64,000 bases of DNA from Streptomyces sp. Ag109_O5-1 (GCF_003814875.1 NZ_RKQF01000001.1:3968001-4032000), one strand, 5' to 3'. Positions 28,275 through 37,324 are shown, counted from the stretch's first letter. The notes: generated by a model from the letters alone, not told the origin. Translations and numbers: made by a program.

Positions 28275-30607
28275 CGGGCACCTCCTGACTGAGTGGATGC
28301 GGCTGCCTTCAGGGCGGCGCCGAGCACCGCCGCCGTGCGGGGCAGCGGGCGGAACCGGTCGCGGTCGGTCCAGTGGCGGGCGTAGCGCTCCAGGAGCAGC
28401 GCGGCCCGGGGACTGCGGGTGGCGACGTCCTCGACGAGGACCCGGACCATGTCGTCCAGGAGCTGAGGGTCGGCCTCGGCGCGGGCGGCCCAGGCCTCCA
28501 GCACCCCGCCGGCCTCGTCGGCGAACAGCTCGCCGTTGATCACCTCGGCCCACAGGTAGCCGAGCAGGCGCCGCAGTTCATGGCCGGGCGGGGCGTCGGC
28601 GGCCAGCCGGAGCAGGGTGGGGCGGCTGCGCCGGGCGCCGGCGGTGCCCGGCTCGTCGGTGACCAGGAGGTTGGCGAGCATCAGGAAGACCAGGTGCCCG
28701 GAGGGGCGGCTGGCGCTCTCGTGGGACATCTCGGCGATGGCCCGCAGCACCACCGCCGCATGCGCGTCGACATCCTCCTCCAGGAGGTCGGCGAAGGCGT
28801 CGCCGATCTCGATGGCGACCTGGATGTGGTCGACGGTGCCCAGCCGGGTGAGCGCGAGCACGGCCCCGGACAGATCGGTGCCGCCCAGGCAGAGGCCGTA
28901 GGCGCGGGCGGCGGCCGCCTCGAACTCCCAGTCGGTGCTCATGTACCAGCCCTCGACCAGCCCGCGCACCCCGGGCCGCAGCGCGGGGCGGCGCAGGCAG
29001 ACCCGCAGGGCGTAGGCGACGGCCTCGCGGCGCAGATAGCCGGTGGTCTCGTCGCGCACCCAGTCCGGGAAGACCTGGGTGGCGACGTACTCGAAGGACT
29101 CGGTGGCGATCAGCCCCAGCGCCGTACCGGCGTAGCTGCGCACCTGCTGCGAGCGCCGGTCGACCAACCCGCCGAGCCAGCCGATGAGTTCGTTCTGGAT
29201 GCGGTACTCGGACCACACGTGCCGGATGATCCGGGCCGGGTAGTCGGGGTTGCGGTACTCGGCGACGGTGCACGGCAGCCAGCCGAAGTCGCCGAGGGTG
29301 AGGGTGGCCACGGTCCGGGCGCGCAGCTTCTCCGCGAGCAGCCGGCGGGACTGGCTGAACGGGTCCTGGCGCAGCGGCACCGGACCGGTCTCCACACTGG
29401 CGGTGAGGACGCCGCGGTCGCTGCGGAACCGGTCGAGCAGCGCGCTCGCGCCCATGGCGACATGCTCCTGGGGCAGCCCGCCGAGTACGGCGAGGGCGAT
29501 CGCCTGGGTGCGCAGCCCGGTCTCGCCGAGCCCCTCGAACCACTCCTCGGGCCCCTCCCCGCCGGTGTGGTCCATCCGGGTGCGCACCCGCTCGGGGTCG
29601 ATGGCGCCGCCGCCGTGCTCGTGCGCGAGCACCTCGGCGAGCCGGGCCGCGTCCCGGCAGGCGGCGGCCGCGTCGAGGAGTTCCTCGGCGAGGTCACCGA
29701 TCCCGGCGGCGGTGAGCGCGCCCTCGGCGTCGTCGTCGCCGAGCCGGTGGAAGAGGTGGGCACGCAGGACGTCGGCCAGGATGTCGGGCCGGGCGATGCG
29801 CTGCACGTACTCGCCGACCCCGCGCCCGAGGTCGGTCTCCGGACCGGCGATCAGCACGAGATGGGCATCGGCACGCAGCAACAGGTCTTCGAGTCCGTCG
29901 AGCTGGGGTCCGCGCAGCTCGGCGAGGTCCGTCGGACGGTCCACCAACAACCCGGCGCCGCTGCCGAGTTGCCGCAGATCGTTGAGCTGGGTCAGTTCGG
30001 CGACCGAGTCGACCTGGTAGAAGCGCTTGGCCTGGGCGGCTATCAACAGCCGTACGGCGGCCGCGTGTTTGCCCGCGCCTGCCGGGCCGCGCAGCACGAC
30101 CGAGCGGCGCTGCCAGGCGTCGGCGACGACGTCGTCCCAGCGGGGCGGGGCCTGGAAGGTGTGCCGTACGGTCTCCACGGCCTGGGCGGGCAGGGTGCGC
30201 AGGACGAGCCTGCGGTCCTCCCCCACATTGATGACGATCTTGTCGCCGTCGAAGACGTCGCCGCCGATGCGTCCCCAGGCCGAGCGCAGCAGCCCGGCCC
30301 GCAGGCTGCCGGCGCCGGCCCGGCCGGTGGCCTCACTGGCGCTGCCGCCGGCACCGACGCTGTTGTCGGGAGGCGCGGCGGCCCCCGGCTGGCCGGCACC
30401 CGGCGCCGCGTGCCCCGCCCCGCCGTCGCCGCCACCGGCCGGGGCCGAGGAGCCGGCCGGACCGGAACCGGCGGCACCGGCGGAGGCGGCGGACCCGGCA
30501 GGTGCGGGCCCGCCGCCCGCGGGAGCGCCTCCCCCTGCGCCCCCGGCGCCCGCGGGAGCCCCCGCGCCGCCCCCTCCTCCGGCCCCCGCCGCCGGAGGGG
30601 TGCTCAT
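28271..30607 (-). CDS. Large P-loop NTPase-like protein with Gly/Ala-rich N-terminus
   Basis: 778 residues. Residues 1-100 are almost only Gly, Ala, Pro and Ser. A short beta segment follows (GGDVFDGDKIVINVGEDRRL, 115-134). Walker A is VVLRGPAGAGKHAAAV (174-181, with His in place of Ser/Thr), and GAGLLVDRPTD is a possible Walker B. The C-terminal half is alpha-helical without Cys clusters and reads like HEAT-type repeats. This fits a STAND-like signalling NTPase, but the P-loop variant makes hydrolysis uncertain. Its start overlaps the cyclase stop as ATGA, and its stop overlaps the next start. Confidence 0.7.
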   Translation of the reverse strand: MSTPPAAGAGGGGGAGAPAGAGGAGGGAPAGGGPAPAGSAASAGAAGSGPAGSSAPAGGGDGGAGHAAPGAGQPGAAAPPDNSVGAGGSASEATGRAGAGSLRAGLLRSAWGRIGGDVFDGDKIVINVGEDRRLVLRTLPAQAVETVRHTFQAPPRWDDVVADAWQRRSVVLRGPAGAGKHAAAVRLLIAAQAKRFYQVDSVAELTQLNDLRQLGSGAGLLVDRPTDLAELRGPQLDGLEDLLLRADAHLVLIAGPETDLGRGVGEYVQRIARPDILADVLRAHLFHRLGDDDAEGALTAAGIGDLAEELLDAAAACRDAARLAEVLAHEHGGGAIDPERVRTRMDHTGGEGPEEWFEGLGETGLRTQAIALAVLGGLPQEHVAMGASALLDRFRSDRGVLTASVETGPVPLRQDPFSQSRRLLAEKLRARTVATLTLGDFGWLPCTVAEYRNPDYPARIIRHVWSEYRIQNELIGWLGGLVDRRSQQVRSYAGTALGLIATESFEYVATQVFPDWVRDETTGYLRREAVAYALRVCLRRPALRPGVRGLVEGWYMSTDWEFEAAAARAYGLCLGGTDLSGAVLALTRLGTVDHIQVAIEIGDAFADLLEEDVDAHAAVVLRAIAEMSHESASRPSGHLVFLMLANLLVTDEPGTAGARRSRPTLLRLAADAPPGHELRRLLGYLWAEVINGELFADEAGGVLEAWAARAEADPQLLDDMVRVLVEDVATRSPRAALLLERYARHWTDRDRFRPLPRTAAVLGAALKAAASTQSGGAR

Positions 30608-31470
30608 GCGCCGTCCTCGGGAGTGCCGTCGGCGCCGTACTCGACCTTACGACCGTTGACGTAGTCGCCCTTGATCTCGATGAAGTCCCCGCGTACGGCC
30701 ATCGCACCGTCACCGACGGCTATCTGACTGTCCGTTATCTGGTACGGCACAGGCGACGGAACCGGGCTCCCCAGTTCGGTCCCGCCGCCTGCCGCCCCCG
30801 CGGACCCGCCCGTGCCGGGAGCGTCCCCCGGTCTCGCTCTCTCACGTGGCGGTTCCCCCGAGTCCGCGGGGAGTCCGGGCGGTGCCGGATAGCCGGGCAC
30901 GGTGACCCAGCCCCGGCACGGTTCGCCGTGCTTGGTGACGAAGTCGGCCGGCAGGTAGGCCGCCGGGTCGATCCCCGGGTAGCGGCCCAGTACCACCCTG
31001 CGGTGGAGCTCGTCGGAGACGACCAGCACCATCCGGGCCCGCCCGGCGCGGGCGAGCACCTGCTTGACCGGTCCCGCGTCCACCAGCCGGGCCAGGTCGT
31101 TGATGCCGGCGCCGGTCCAGCGCTGGCCCCGGCGGATCACCAGCCCCTGGTTCAGGCCGACGCGCAGCCGCATCCGGTGTTCGTGGTTGAAGGTGTCGCG
31201 GTGCCGGAGCAGCGCGTCCTCCATGCCGCGCACCAGCTCGCGCAGCAGCCTGGTCGGCCGGGTGTCCGGCGGCAGTAACAGCAGCATGCCGTCCCCGCGG
31301 TCCTGCGTCAGCTCCTCGTCGAGCGGGAGCCCGGCGCCGGCCAGCGCGAACTCGACCACGTGGTACAGCTCTTCGTGCAGCGTGGCCTGGGTGGTCTCCG
31401 GGCGCAGGCTGAAGTCCTCGATGTCGAGGAGCACGATCCAATAGCTGAGCGGATCGTCCGGAACCACCAT
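30604..31470 (-). CDS. Nucleotidyl-cyclase-like protein (class III fold)
   Basis: 288 residues; first gene of the cassette. The N-terminal 180 residues match the class III cyclase homology domain: LLDIEDFS (metal Asp16), DRGDGMLLLL (metal Asp60), RLRVGLNQGLV and GAGINDLARLVDAG, which matches the VNxAARL transition-state motif. Both metal aspartates are kept, so catalysis or nucleotide binding is possible; the product is unknown. A Pro/Gly linker leads to a C-terminal stretch with SQIAVGDGAMAVRGDFIEIK, similar in style to the beta segment of the next protein. ATG 31470 has GGGAGGT upstream. Confidence 0.75.
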   Translation of the reverse strand: MVVPDDPLSYWIVLLDIEDFSLRPETTQATLHEELYHVVEFALAGAGLPLDEELTQDRGDGMLLLLPPDTRPTRLLRELVRGMEDALLRHRDTFNHEHRMRLRVGLNQGLVIRRGQRWTGAGINDLARLVDAGPVKQVLARAGRARMVLVVSDELHRRVVLGRYPGIDPAAYLPADFVTKHGEPCRGWVTVPGYPAPPGLPADSGEPPRERARPGDAPGTGGSAGAAGGGTELGSPVPSPVPYQITDSQIAVGDGAMAVRGDFIEIKGDYVNGRKVEYGADGTPEDGA

Positions 31471-31656
31471 GAGCGACCTCCCGTGCCGACGCGGGACCCG
31501 TGGTGCGCCCCGCGCATATCTGGATAGAACCTGCTCCCGGCAGTGTCTACGCCATCTGGCGCACAGTGCCCTGATCTCAACGGCTTCGCCAAGGTTTCCG
31601 ACATAACGTCACACAGACGCGTACGATGCCCCGTCCGTGTTCACGGAAACACCCGG

Positions 31657-31684
31657 GACGGAAAATGTCGTTCCGTCATATTCT
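31657..31684 (+). promoter_or_regulatory. Inverted repeat and -10 element between cassette and GH84 gene
   Basis: GACGGAA (31657-31663) and TTCCGTC (31671-31677) form a perfect 7-bp inverted repeat with a 7-nt spacer. It is followed directly by TATTCT (31679-31684), a good -10 hexamer for the rightward GH84 gene. A bound protein would cover the spacer/-35 region. A second palindrome, CCGTGTTCACGG, lies at 31635-31646. This 270-bp region also serves the leftward six-gene cassette. Confidence 0.45.
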
Positions 31685-31741
31685 GTGAGTGAGAGGGAAT
31701 TTGACTGTCGAGCGCCGGAAGTGGTTCGAAGGGGGAGCCGG

Positions 31742-33634
31742 TTGCGACGGTTTCGCGTCCCACCGCAGTTGCTGGTGGGCTTCGTGCTCGGGCTGGTGGT
31801 CGTGCTGCTCACCCGCTCCTGCGGGGGCGGCGGCCCCGCCTCGTCGGAATCGGCGCCGGCACCGACTTTGACTCCGCCCTCGGCATCCGCCTCCGTGAAG
31901 AGCGACACCGGTGTGCCCGCCCTGTGGCCCGCGCCGAGGAGTGTGCGCCGGGAGAACGGCTCGGTGCCGATCGGGCGGAGCGTGGCGGTACGGGCCGACG
32001 CGGGTACGGACGCGTCGACGCTGGACGCGGTGACCCGGGCGTTGCGGGCGGGCGGCGCACGGGAGGTCCGGGTCGGGGACGCGCCGCGGCGGGGCGAACT
32101 GCTGGTGACGGTGGTCACCACCGCGGCCGGCCTGCCGCCGGAGGGCTACACGCTCACGGCGGCCACGACCTCGGCGGGCCCCCGCGTGACGCTGTCCTCC
32201 TCCGGCGCGGACGGCGCCTTCCACGCGGCCCAGACCCTGGCCCAGCTGATCCGCCCGGTCGGCTCGCCGTCCCCCCGCTCCGCCCTGCCCGCCGTCCGCA
32301 TCCGCGACTGGCCGGCCACCGCGACCCGCGGCATCATCGAGGGCTTCTACGGCACACCGTGGACGCAACGCGAACGCCTCGGCCAGCTCGACTTCGCGGC
32401 CCGCTGGAAGCTCAACACGTACGTCTACACGCCCAAGGACGACCCCTACCTCCGCGACCGCTGGCGCGACGAGTACCCCACGGACACGCTCACCGGCATC
32501 CGCACCCTGGCCGCCCGGGCCGCGGCGGACCACGTGACCTTCGTCTACGCCCTCTCCCCCGGCAAGTCGGTCTGCTACTCCTCGGCGGGCGACCGGGCGG
32601 CCCTCGTCACCAAGCTCCGCCAGCTCTGGGACGAGGCCGGGGTACGGGCCTTCGCCATCCCCCTCGACGACATCGGGATCGACCGCTGGAACTGCGCGCG
32701 GGACGCGACGGTCTACGGCACGGGCCGCGCGGCGGTGGCCAGGGCGCAGGCGGCGCTGCTGAACGGGGTCCGCCGGGACTTCCTGTCCGCCCACCCGGAC
32801 GCGGCTCCCCTGATCACCGTCCCCACGGAGTACGACGGCTCCCGCGCGAGCGCGTACAAGACCACCCTCGCGGCCGAGTTGGACAAGGACGTCACGGTGA
32901 TGTGGACGGGCCCCCTGGTGGTCTCCCCCGCCCTCAGCACGGCCCAGGCCCAGGAGGCGGCCCGCCTCTACAACCACCGCATCCTGGTCTGGGACAACTA
33001 CCCGGTGAACGACTACACGGCGCCGAACCTGCTGCTGGGCCCCTACACCGGCCGTGACACCACCCTCCCCGGCGCGGTGGCGGGCCTCCTGGCCAACCCG
33101 ATGAACCAGGCGGCGGCCTCCGACCCGTCGCTCTTCTCGACGGCGGCGTACACCTGGAACCCCACGGCGTACCGCCCGGCGGAGGCCCTGGACGCGGGTC
33201 TGTCGGCACTGGCCGACGGCGACGGGACGGCCCTCGCCGCCCTGCGGGCCTTCGCCGACGTGAACCGGGCGTCGAGGCTGGACACGACCCAGGCCCCGGA
33301 ACTGGCGGCGCTGATCACGGCGTACTGGAAGGGCGGGCCGAAGGCCGAGGACGCGTTGCGCACCCGCCTGACGATCCTCGCGAACGCCCGGACGACGGTC
33401 CCGTCCGCGCTCCGCACCTCAGCCTCCCCGTGGTTGTCGGCCACCCACGACTGGGCGGAGGCGGCTCTCTCCGCCCTCGACCTCCGCGCCGGCAGATCCA
33501 CCCGCGCCGAGGTCGAATCCCACCGCACGGCAGCCCGCTCCCACACGGTCCTGGACTGGCAGGACCGAACACGGACGGTCGAGGTGGGAACGGGGGTACT
33601 GGACACGTTCGTGGCAAGGGTGCTGGGCGGGTAG
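31742..33634 (+). CDS. Membrane-anchored GH84-type beta-N-acetylglucosaminidase
   Basis: 630 residues. TTG 31742 has GAAGGGGGAG just upstream. A type II membrane anchor (LLVGFVLGLVVVLLTR, about 10-25) and a Ser/Pro-rich linker follow. A GH20-like accessory beta domain (about 55-185) precedes the catalytic barrel, which starts TRGIIEGFYGTPWTQRERL. The GH84 catalytic aspartate pair is FAIPLDD, Asp309-Asp310. Family members release GlcNAc from O-GlcNAc or hyaluronan-type substrates; the natural substrate here is unknown. Upstream in-frame starts at 31637 and 31685 lack a good ribosome binding site. Confidence 0.88.
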   Translation: MRRFRVPPQLLVGFVLGLVVVLLTRSCGGGGPASSESAPAPTLTPPSASASVKSDTGVPALWPAPRSVRRENGSVPIGRSVAVRADAGTDASTLDAVTRALRAGGAREVRVGDAPRRGELLVTVVTTAAGLPPEGYTLTAATTSAGPRVTLSSSGADGAFHAAQTLAQLIRPVGSPSPRSALPAVRIRDWPATATRGIIEGFYGTPWTQRERLGQLDFAARWKLNTYVYTPKDDPYLRDRWRDEYPTDTLTGIRTLAARAAADHVTFVYALSPGKSVCYSSAGDRAALVTKLRQLWDEAGVRAFAIPLDDIGIDRWNCARDATVYGTGRAAVARAQAALLNGVRRDFLSAHPDAAPLITVPTEYDGSRASAYKTTLAAELDKDVTVMWTGPLVVSPALSTAQAQEAARLYNHRILVWDNYPVNDYTAPNLLLGPYTGRDTTLPGAVAGLLANPMNQAAASDPSLFSTAAYTWNPTAYRPAEALDAGLSALADGDGTALAALRAFADVNRASRLDTTQAPELAALITAYWKGGPKAEDALRTRLTILANARTTVPSALRTSASPWLSATHDWAEAALSALDLRAGRSTRAEVESHRTAARSHTVLDWQDRTRTVEVGTGVLDTFVARVLGG

Positions 33635-33758
33635 ACCCGTACCGCCGCGCACCCCCGTCCCGCCGCCACGGCGCTCAGCCACAGCGGCGGTTCCCGGCGG
33701 TGCCGGACCGGCCGGGCCATGCCCTCGGAACGAACCGTCGGCGCCCCGCTGTCGGTCG

Positions 33759-34421
33759 TTATCCCCGGAAGTTCTCCGGCCGTTCCGCGGACGCCTCCGC
33801 CAGGGCCTTGCGCACCTCCTCGACGTCACCCCGCAGGCCGTACACCGGCGTCCCCGGCTGCTGGCGCCAGGAGTCGTCGATGCCGCCGTTGTCGACCGTG
33901 TCGAAGCCGAGTTCGTCGATCAGGGCGCGGACGACTCGCTTGGCCGCCTCGTCGTCGCCGGAGACCGGGACGGCCTGGCGGTCGGGGTCGCCGGCGGGGT
34001 GGTGGCGGTCGAGGATGTCCTGGGCGTAGGTGCCGTTGAAGGCCTTGATCACGGCGTGGCCGATCTGGCGCTCGGTCCAGCGGCTCTCCGTGATGCCCTC
34101 GTCCTCGATCCCGGCGATCCGGCCGTCCCGCTCCCGCGGGTAGTAGTTGCCGGTGTCGATCACCGCGACGTCCGGCGCCGCGCCGTCCAGCAGGCCTGCC
34201 GGCAGGTTCGGGACCGCCTTCAGCGGGACGGTGACGACCACGACCTCCGCACCCCGCGCCGCCTCCTCGGCCCGTACCGCCGTCGCGCCCGTCTCCTCGG
34301 CCAGTGCGGCGAGCGTCTCGGGGCCCCGCGAGTTCGCCACGGACACGTCGTGGCCGAGGGCGGTGAGCCGCCGGGTGAGGTTGCCGCCGATGTTGCCCGC
34401 GCCGATGATGCCGATCTTCAT
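33759..34421 (-). CDS. NADP-binding oxidoreductase related to F420:NADP reductase
   Basis: 220 residues. The Rossmann motif GIIGAGNIGGNLTRRL (3-18) begins the protein, and VANSRGPETL (about 28-37) would hold the NADP phosphate. Further landmarks are EVVVVTVPLKAVP and VIKAFNGTYAQDIL. This is the coenzyme F420-dependent NADP oxidoreductase-like family; many members have other or unknown substrates. ATG 34421 is the first codon of the Rossmann strand. The gene is convergent with the GH84 gene. Confidence 0.88.
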   Translation of the reverse strand: MKIGIIGAGNIGGNLTRRLTALGHDVSVANSRGPETLAALAEETGATAVRAEEAARGAEVVVVTVPLKAVPNLPAGLLDGAAPDVAVIDTGNYYPRERDGRIAGIEDEGITESRWTERQIGHAVIKAFNGTYAQDILDRHHPAGDPDRQAVPVSGDDEAAKRVVRALIDELGFDTVDNGGIDDSWRQQPGTPVYGLRGDVEEVRKALAEASAERPENFRG

Positions 34422-34535
34422 GACACGCCTCTCGAAAGTCGTTGCACATGCATGCGCTGCTGTGCGGCAACAACCCCGGGTGCACGTGCCCTATTCCACA
34501 TCCGCGGCAATCGGCTGACGTACCGGTTCGGGACC

Positions 34536-35537
34536 TCAGATCCGTACGACGATCTTGCCCGTGTGGGCGTTGGACTCCATCAGACGGTGCGCGTCCCGGA
34601 TGCGGTCCAGGCCCTCCAGCACCTCGCCGACGACCGGACGGAAGCCGCCGTCGGACAGACCCGCGTTGAGGAAGGCGGTGGAGCGACGGCGACCCCCGGG
34701 CGTCGAGGTGAGGGTCCCGTTGGCGTATGTGTGGATCGTGAAGGGCCAGTTCCAGGGGATCTCGGCGGGCCGGCTGTCCAGCCAGCCGTAGACCACCACG
34801 GACCCGCCGGGAGCGAGCCCCTCCGCGAGCGGACGGAAGCCGGGGCCGCCGATCGCGTCGAACATCACCTCGGCGCCCGTGCCGCCGGTGAGCCGCCTGA
34901 CCTCCTTTGCCACGGCCTCCGCCGTCGAGTCCCCGGTGACGATCACCTCCGCCGCGCCCAGCTCCAGCAGCTGCCGCCGCTTGGCCTCGGTACGGGTGGT
35001 GGCGAGCGGAATCGCGCCGATGCGGCGGGCCACCTGGATCGCGGCGGTGCCGACACCGCTGGACGCCCCGGTGATCAGGACATGGTCGCCGGGCCGCAGC
35101 CCCGCGGTCTCCAGCAGCCCGCCGTACGCCGTCGTGTACGTCAGCCAGGCCGCGGCGCCGGTGACCGCGTCCACTGAGGCGGGGCGGCGGACGACCGAGG
35201 TCTCGGGCAGCACCACCCGCTCCGCGTAGACGCCCCGCGCGCTCATCTCGATGCCGGGACCGGTCATCACGGGATCGCCGACAGCGACCTCGGTGACGCC
35301 CTCGCCGACCGCCTCGACGACCCCGGCGGCCTCGTAGCCGAGCCGGGAGCCGGGCAGGGACGGCTGGTAGTAGTAGGTGCCCGCGCGGAACAGGGCCTCC
35401 GCGCGGTTCAGACCCAGCGCCTCGACGCGTACGGCGACCTGACCGGGGCCGGGCTCCGGGACGGGCACGTCCTCGACGGTCAGGACGTCGGGTCCACCGA
35501 TTTCATGAAAGAGCACAGTACGTGCGGTGTTCGGCAT
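34536..35537 (-). CDS. Medium-chain (quinone-reductase type) NADPH oxidoreductase
   Basis: 333-residue MDR-superfamily enzyme. N-terminal GroES-like domain: VLFHEIGGPDVLTVEDVPVP, LGLNRAEALFRAGTYY and LGYEAAGVVEAVGEG. The nucleotide site is VLITGASSGVGTAAIQVARR, Rossmann type. Zinc-binding cysteines are absent, so it belongs with quinone oxidoreductases rather than zinc alcohol dehydrogenases. ATG 35537. It is divergent from an AraC-type regulator with a 101-bp shared control region, a common regulator-target pairing. Confidence 0.9.
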   Translation of the reverse strand: MPNTARTVLFHEIGGPDVLTVEDVPVPEPGPGQVAVRVEALGLNRAEALFRAGTYYYQPSLPGSRLGYEAAGVVEAVGEGVTEVAVGDPVMTGPGIEMSARGVYAERVVLPETSVVRRPASVDAVTGAAAWLTYTTAYGGLLETAGLRPGDHVLITGASSGVGTAAIQVARRIGAIPLATTRTEAKRRQLLELGAAEVIVTGDSTAEAVAKEVRRLTGGTGAEVMFDAIGGPGFRPLAEGLAPGGSVVVYGWLDSRPAEIPWNWPFTIHTYANGTLTSTPGGRRRSTAFLNAGLSDGGFRPVVGEVLEGLDRIRDAHRLMESNAHTGKIVVRI

Positions 35538-35638
35538 GCCATCGACGGTAGGCGGCGGCCACGAGACGATCCATGTCCTCCTGTCTCGCTTTCCTGTCCG
35601 TCCGTCTCGCCCGGTACACGTACCGCTACCGTACGAGC

Positions 35639-36562
35639 ATGGACGTACTGAGCGACGCGGTCGCCGCGATGCGCACCGGGCGGCCGCACTCCTCCCGCCG
35701 GGACAAGCACGCGCCGTGGGGGATGCGGTTCGCGGCCTCGGAGGGCGCAGGCTTCCATGTGGTGCTGCGCGGGTCGGCCTGGCTGCTCCCGGCGACGGGC
35801 GAGCCGATCGCGCTGAGCCCTGGGGACGTGGTGTTCCTGGCCCACGGGCACGGCCACGCACTGGCCAGCGGACCGGACGTACCGCTGCAGGACGTACGCC
35901 CGGGACCGGACGGCCGCTGGCCCGAACCACCGCGCCCGCAGCGGGAGTCGGAGCCGGACACGGTACTGCTGTGCGGCGCGTACCAATTGGACCGCTCCCG
36001 CGCCCACCGGCTGCTGTCGGAGCTGCCGGAGGTCGTCCATCTGCCCGCCCGGGTGGGCGCCCACCGCTCGCTGCGGGCCGCGGTGGAGCTGCTCGGGATG
36101 GAGCTGGAGGACCGGCAGCCGGGCGCGGACGCGATCGTCACCTCGCTGCTCGACACCCTGCTGCTCTATCTCCTGCGGGCCTGGTGGCAGCGGGAGCGGG
36201 TCGCCGACGGCGCCCACGGCAGCGGCTGGGCGGCCGCGCTCGCCGACCCCGCGGTCTCGGCGGCGCTGCGCGCCATCCACGGCGACCCGGCACAGCCCTG
36301 GACGGTGGCGGAACTGGGCGCGCGGGGCGGCCTGTCCCGGGCGGCCTTCGCGCGCCGCTTCACCACGCTCGTGGGCGAGCCGCCGCTCGCGTATCTGACC
36401 TGGTGGCGGATGACCACGGCGGGGCGGCTGCTGCGCGAGGACACCCTCCCGCTCCGGCAGGTGGCCGAACGCACCGGCTACACCTCTGAGTTCGCCTTCG
36501 CCAAGGCCTTCAAGCGGGAGTACGGCGTGGCACCCGGCCAGTACCGCAGAGCTGTCGGCTAG
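35639..36562 (+). CDS. AraC-family transcriptional regulator
   Basis: 307 residues. N-terminal cupin domain (about 20-180; HVVLRGSAWLLP, LSPGDVVFLAHGHGHALA) and C-terminal double HTH: WTVAELGARGGLSRAAFARR and LRQVAERTGYTSEFAFAKAF then REYGVAPGQYRR. ATG 35639 gives the usual MDVLSDAVAAMRTGRP start. Probably regulates the divergent oxidoreductase. Its TAG stop shares the tetramer CTAG (36559-36562) with the convergent FadR-type gene, so the stops overlap completely. Confidence 0.92.
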   Translation: MDVLSDAVAAMRTGRPHSSRRDKHAPWGMRFAASEGAGFHVVLRGSAWLLPATGEPIALSPGDVVFLAHGHGHALASGPDVPLQDVRPGPDGRWPEPPRPQRESEPDTVLLCGAYQLDRSRAHRLLSELPEVVHLPARVGAHRSLRAAVELLGMELEDRQPGADAIVTSLLDTLLLYLLRAWWQRERVADGAHGSGWAAALADPAVSAALRAIHGDPAQPWTVAELGARGGLSRAAFARRFTTLVGEPPLAYLTWWRMTTAGRLLREDTLPLRQVAERTGYTSEFAFAKAFKREYGVAPGQYRRAVG

Positions 36563-37236
36563 CCCGCGAACGGATCCGTCAGCTCCGCCCGCAGTATGTC
36601 CGCCGCGGCCTCCGCGTCCCCGGCCGCCACCGCCCGTACGAGCGCTTCGTGGGCCCGGTCCCCGGTGTCGGGGTCGGTCGTGCGCAGGCCGGTCAGGGTC
36701 AGCAGTTCGATGAGGCCCTCGCGGAGCACCGGGGTGAACTCGGTGAACAGGTCGGCGAGGACGGGGTTGTGCGCCGCCGCGACCACCGCCGCGTGGAAGG
36801 CGATGTCGGCGTCGACGAAGGCGGGGTCGTCCGCGTCGCCCGCCGCGCGGCGGCCCGCCAGCGCCTCCTCGATCGCCGTCATGTCCTCCGCGGTACGACG
36901 CTCCGCGGCGAGCCGGGCCGCGTGCACCTCCACCGCCATCCGGACCTCGTAGACATCGGTGACCGCGGCCCGGCGCAGCCGCGTCGGCCAGTCCTGGGCG
37001 GCCTCGGTGGCGATGACGAAGACACCCGAGCCCTGCCGGGGCCGCACCAGCCCGGCGCCGGCGAGCGCGCGCAGTGCCTCGCGGACCGTGGAGCGGCCCA
37101 CGCCGAGCTCCTTCGCCAGGGTCGTCTCGCCGGGCAGCCGGGTGCCGACGGTCCAGGCGCCGCCGGTGATCTGCGCGCGCAGCCGGGCGGCGGCCTGTTC
37201 GACCAGGGGGCTCGGGCGGACGGGACCGAGGGCCAT
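36559..37236 (-). CDS. GntR-family regulator, FadR subgroup
   Basis: 225 residues. The N-terminal winged helix (about 10-75) contains GTRLPGETTLAKELGVGRST and VREALRALAGAGLVRPRQGSG. The C-terminal all-helical FCD ligand-binding domain (about 95-220) carries the metal-type residues in DADIAFHAAVV and AHEALVRAV. ATG 37236, with GAGGAG about 13 nt upstream. It is divergent from the leuA leader, so it could influence leuA or an unlinked catabolic gene; the ligand is unknown. Confidence 0.9.
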   Translation of the reverse strand: MALGPVRPSPLVEQAAARLRAQITGGAWTVGTRLPGETTLAKELGVGRSTVREALRALAGAGLVRPRQGSGVFVIATEAAQDWPTRLRRAAVTDVYEVRMAVEVHAARLAAERRTAEDMTAIEEALAGRRAAGDADDPAFVDADIAFHAAVVAAAHNPVLADLFTEFTPVLREGLIELLTLTGLRTTDPDTGDRAHEALVRAVAAGDAEAAADILRAELTDPFAG

Positions 37237-37287
37237 GCGGTGTCACCAACTCCTCTGCGGACCGACGCGGTTCACAGCAATTGTCAC

Positions 37288-37317
37288 TTGTCTGAGGACC
37301 TGAGGAGTGACTACCGT
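37288..37317 (+). promoter_or_regulatory. Promoter of the leuA leader
   Basis: TTGTCT (37288-37293) and TACCGT (37312-37317) are separated by 18 nt. The leader peptide ATG begins 8 nt after the -10 element, so the transcript probably starts at or next to that A and is leaderless. Confidence 0.6.
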
Positions 37318-37324
37318 ACCGGCC

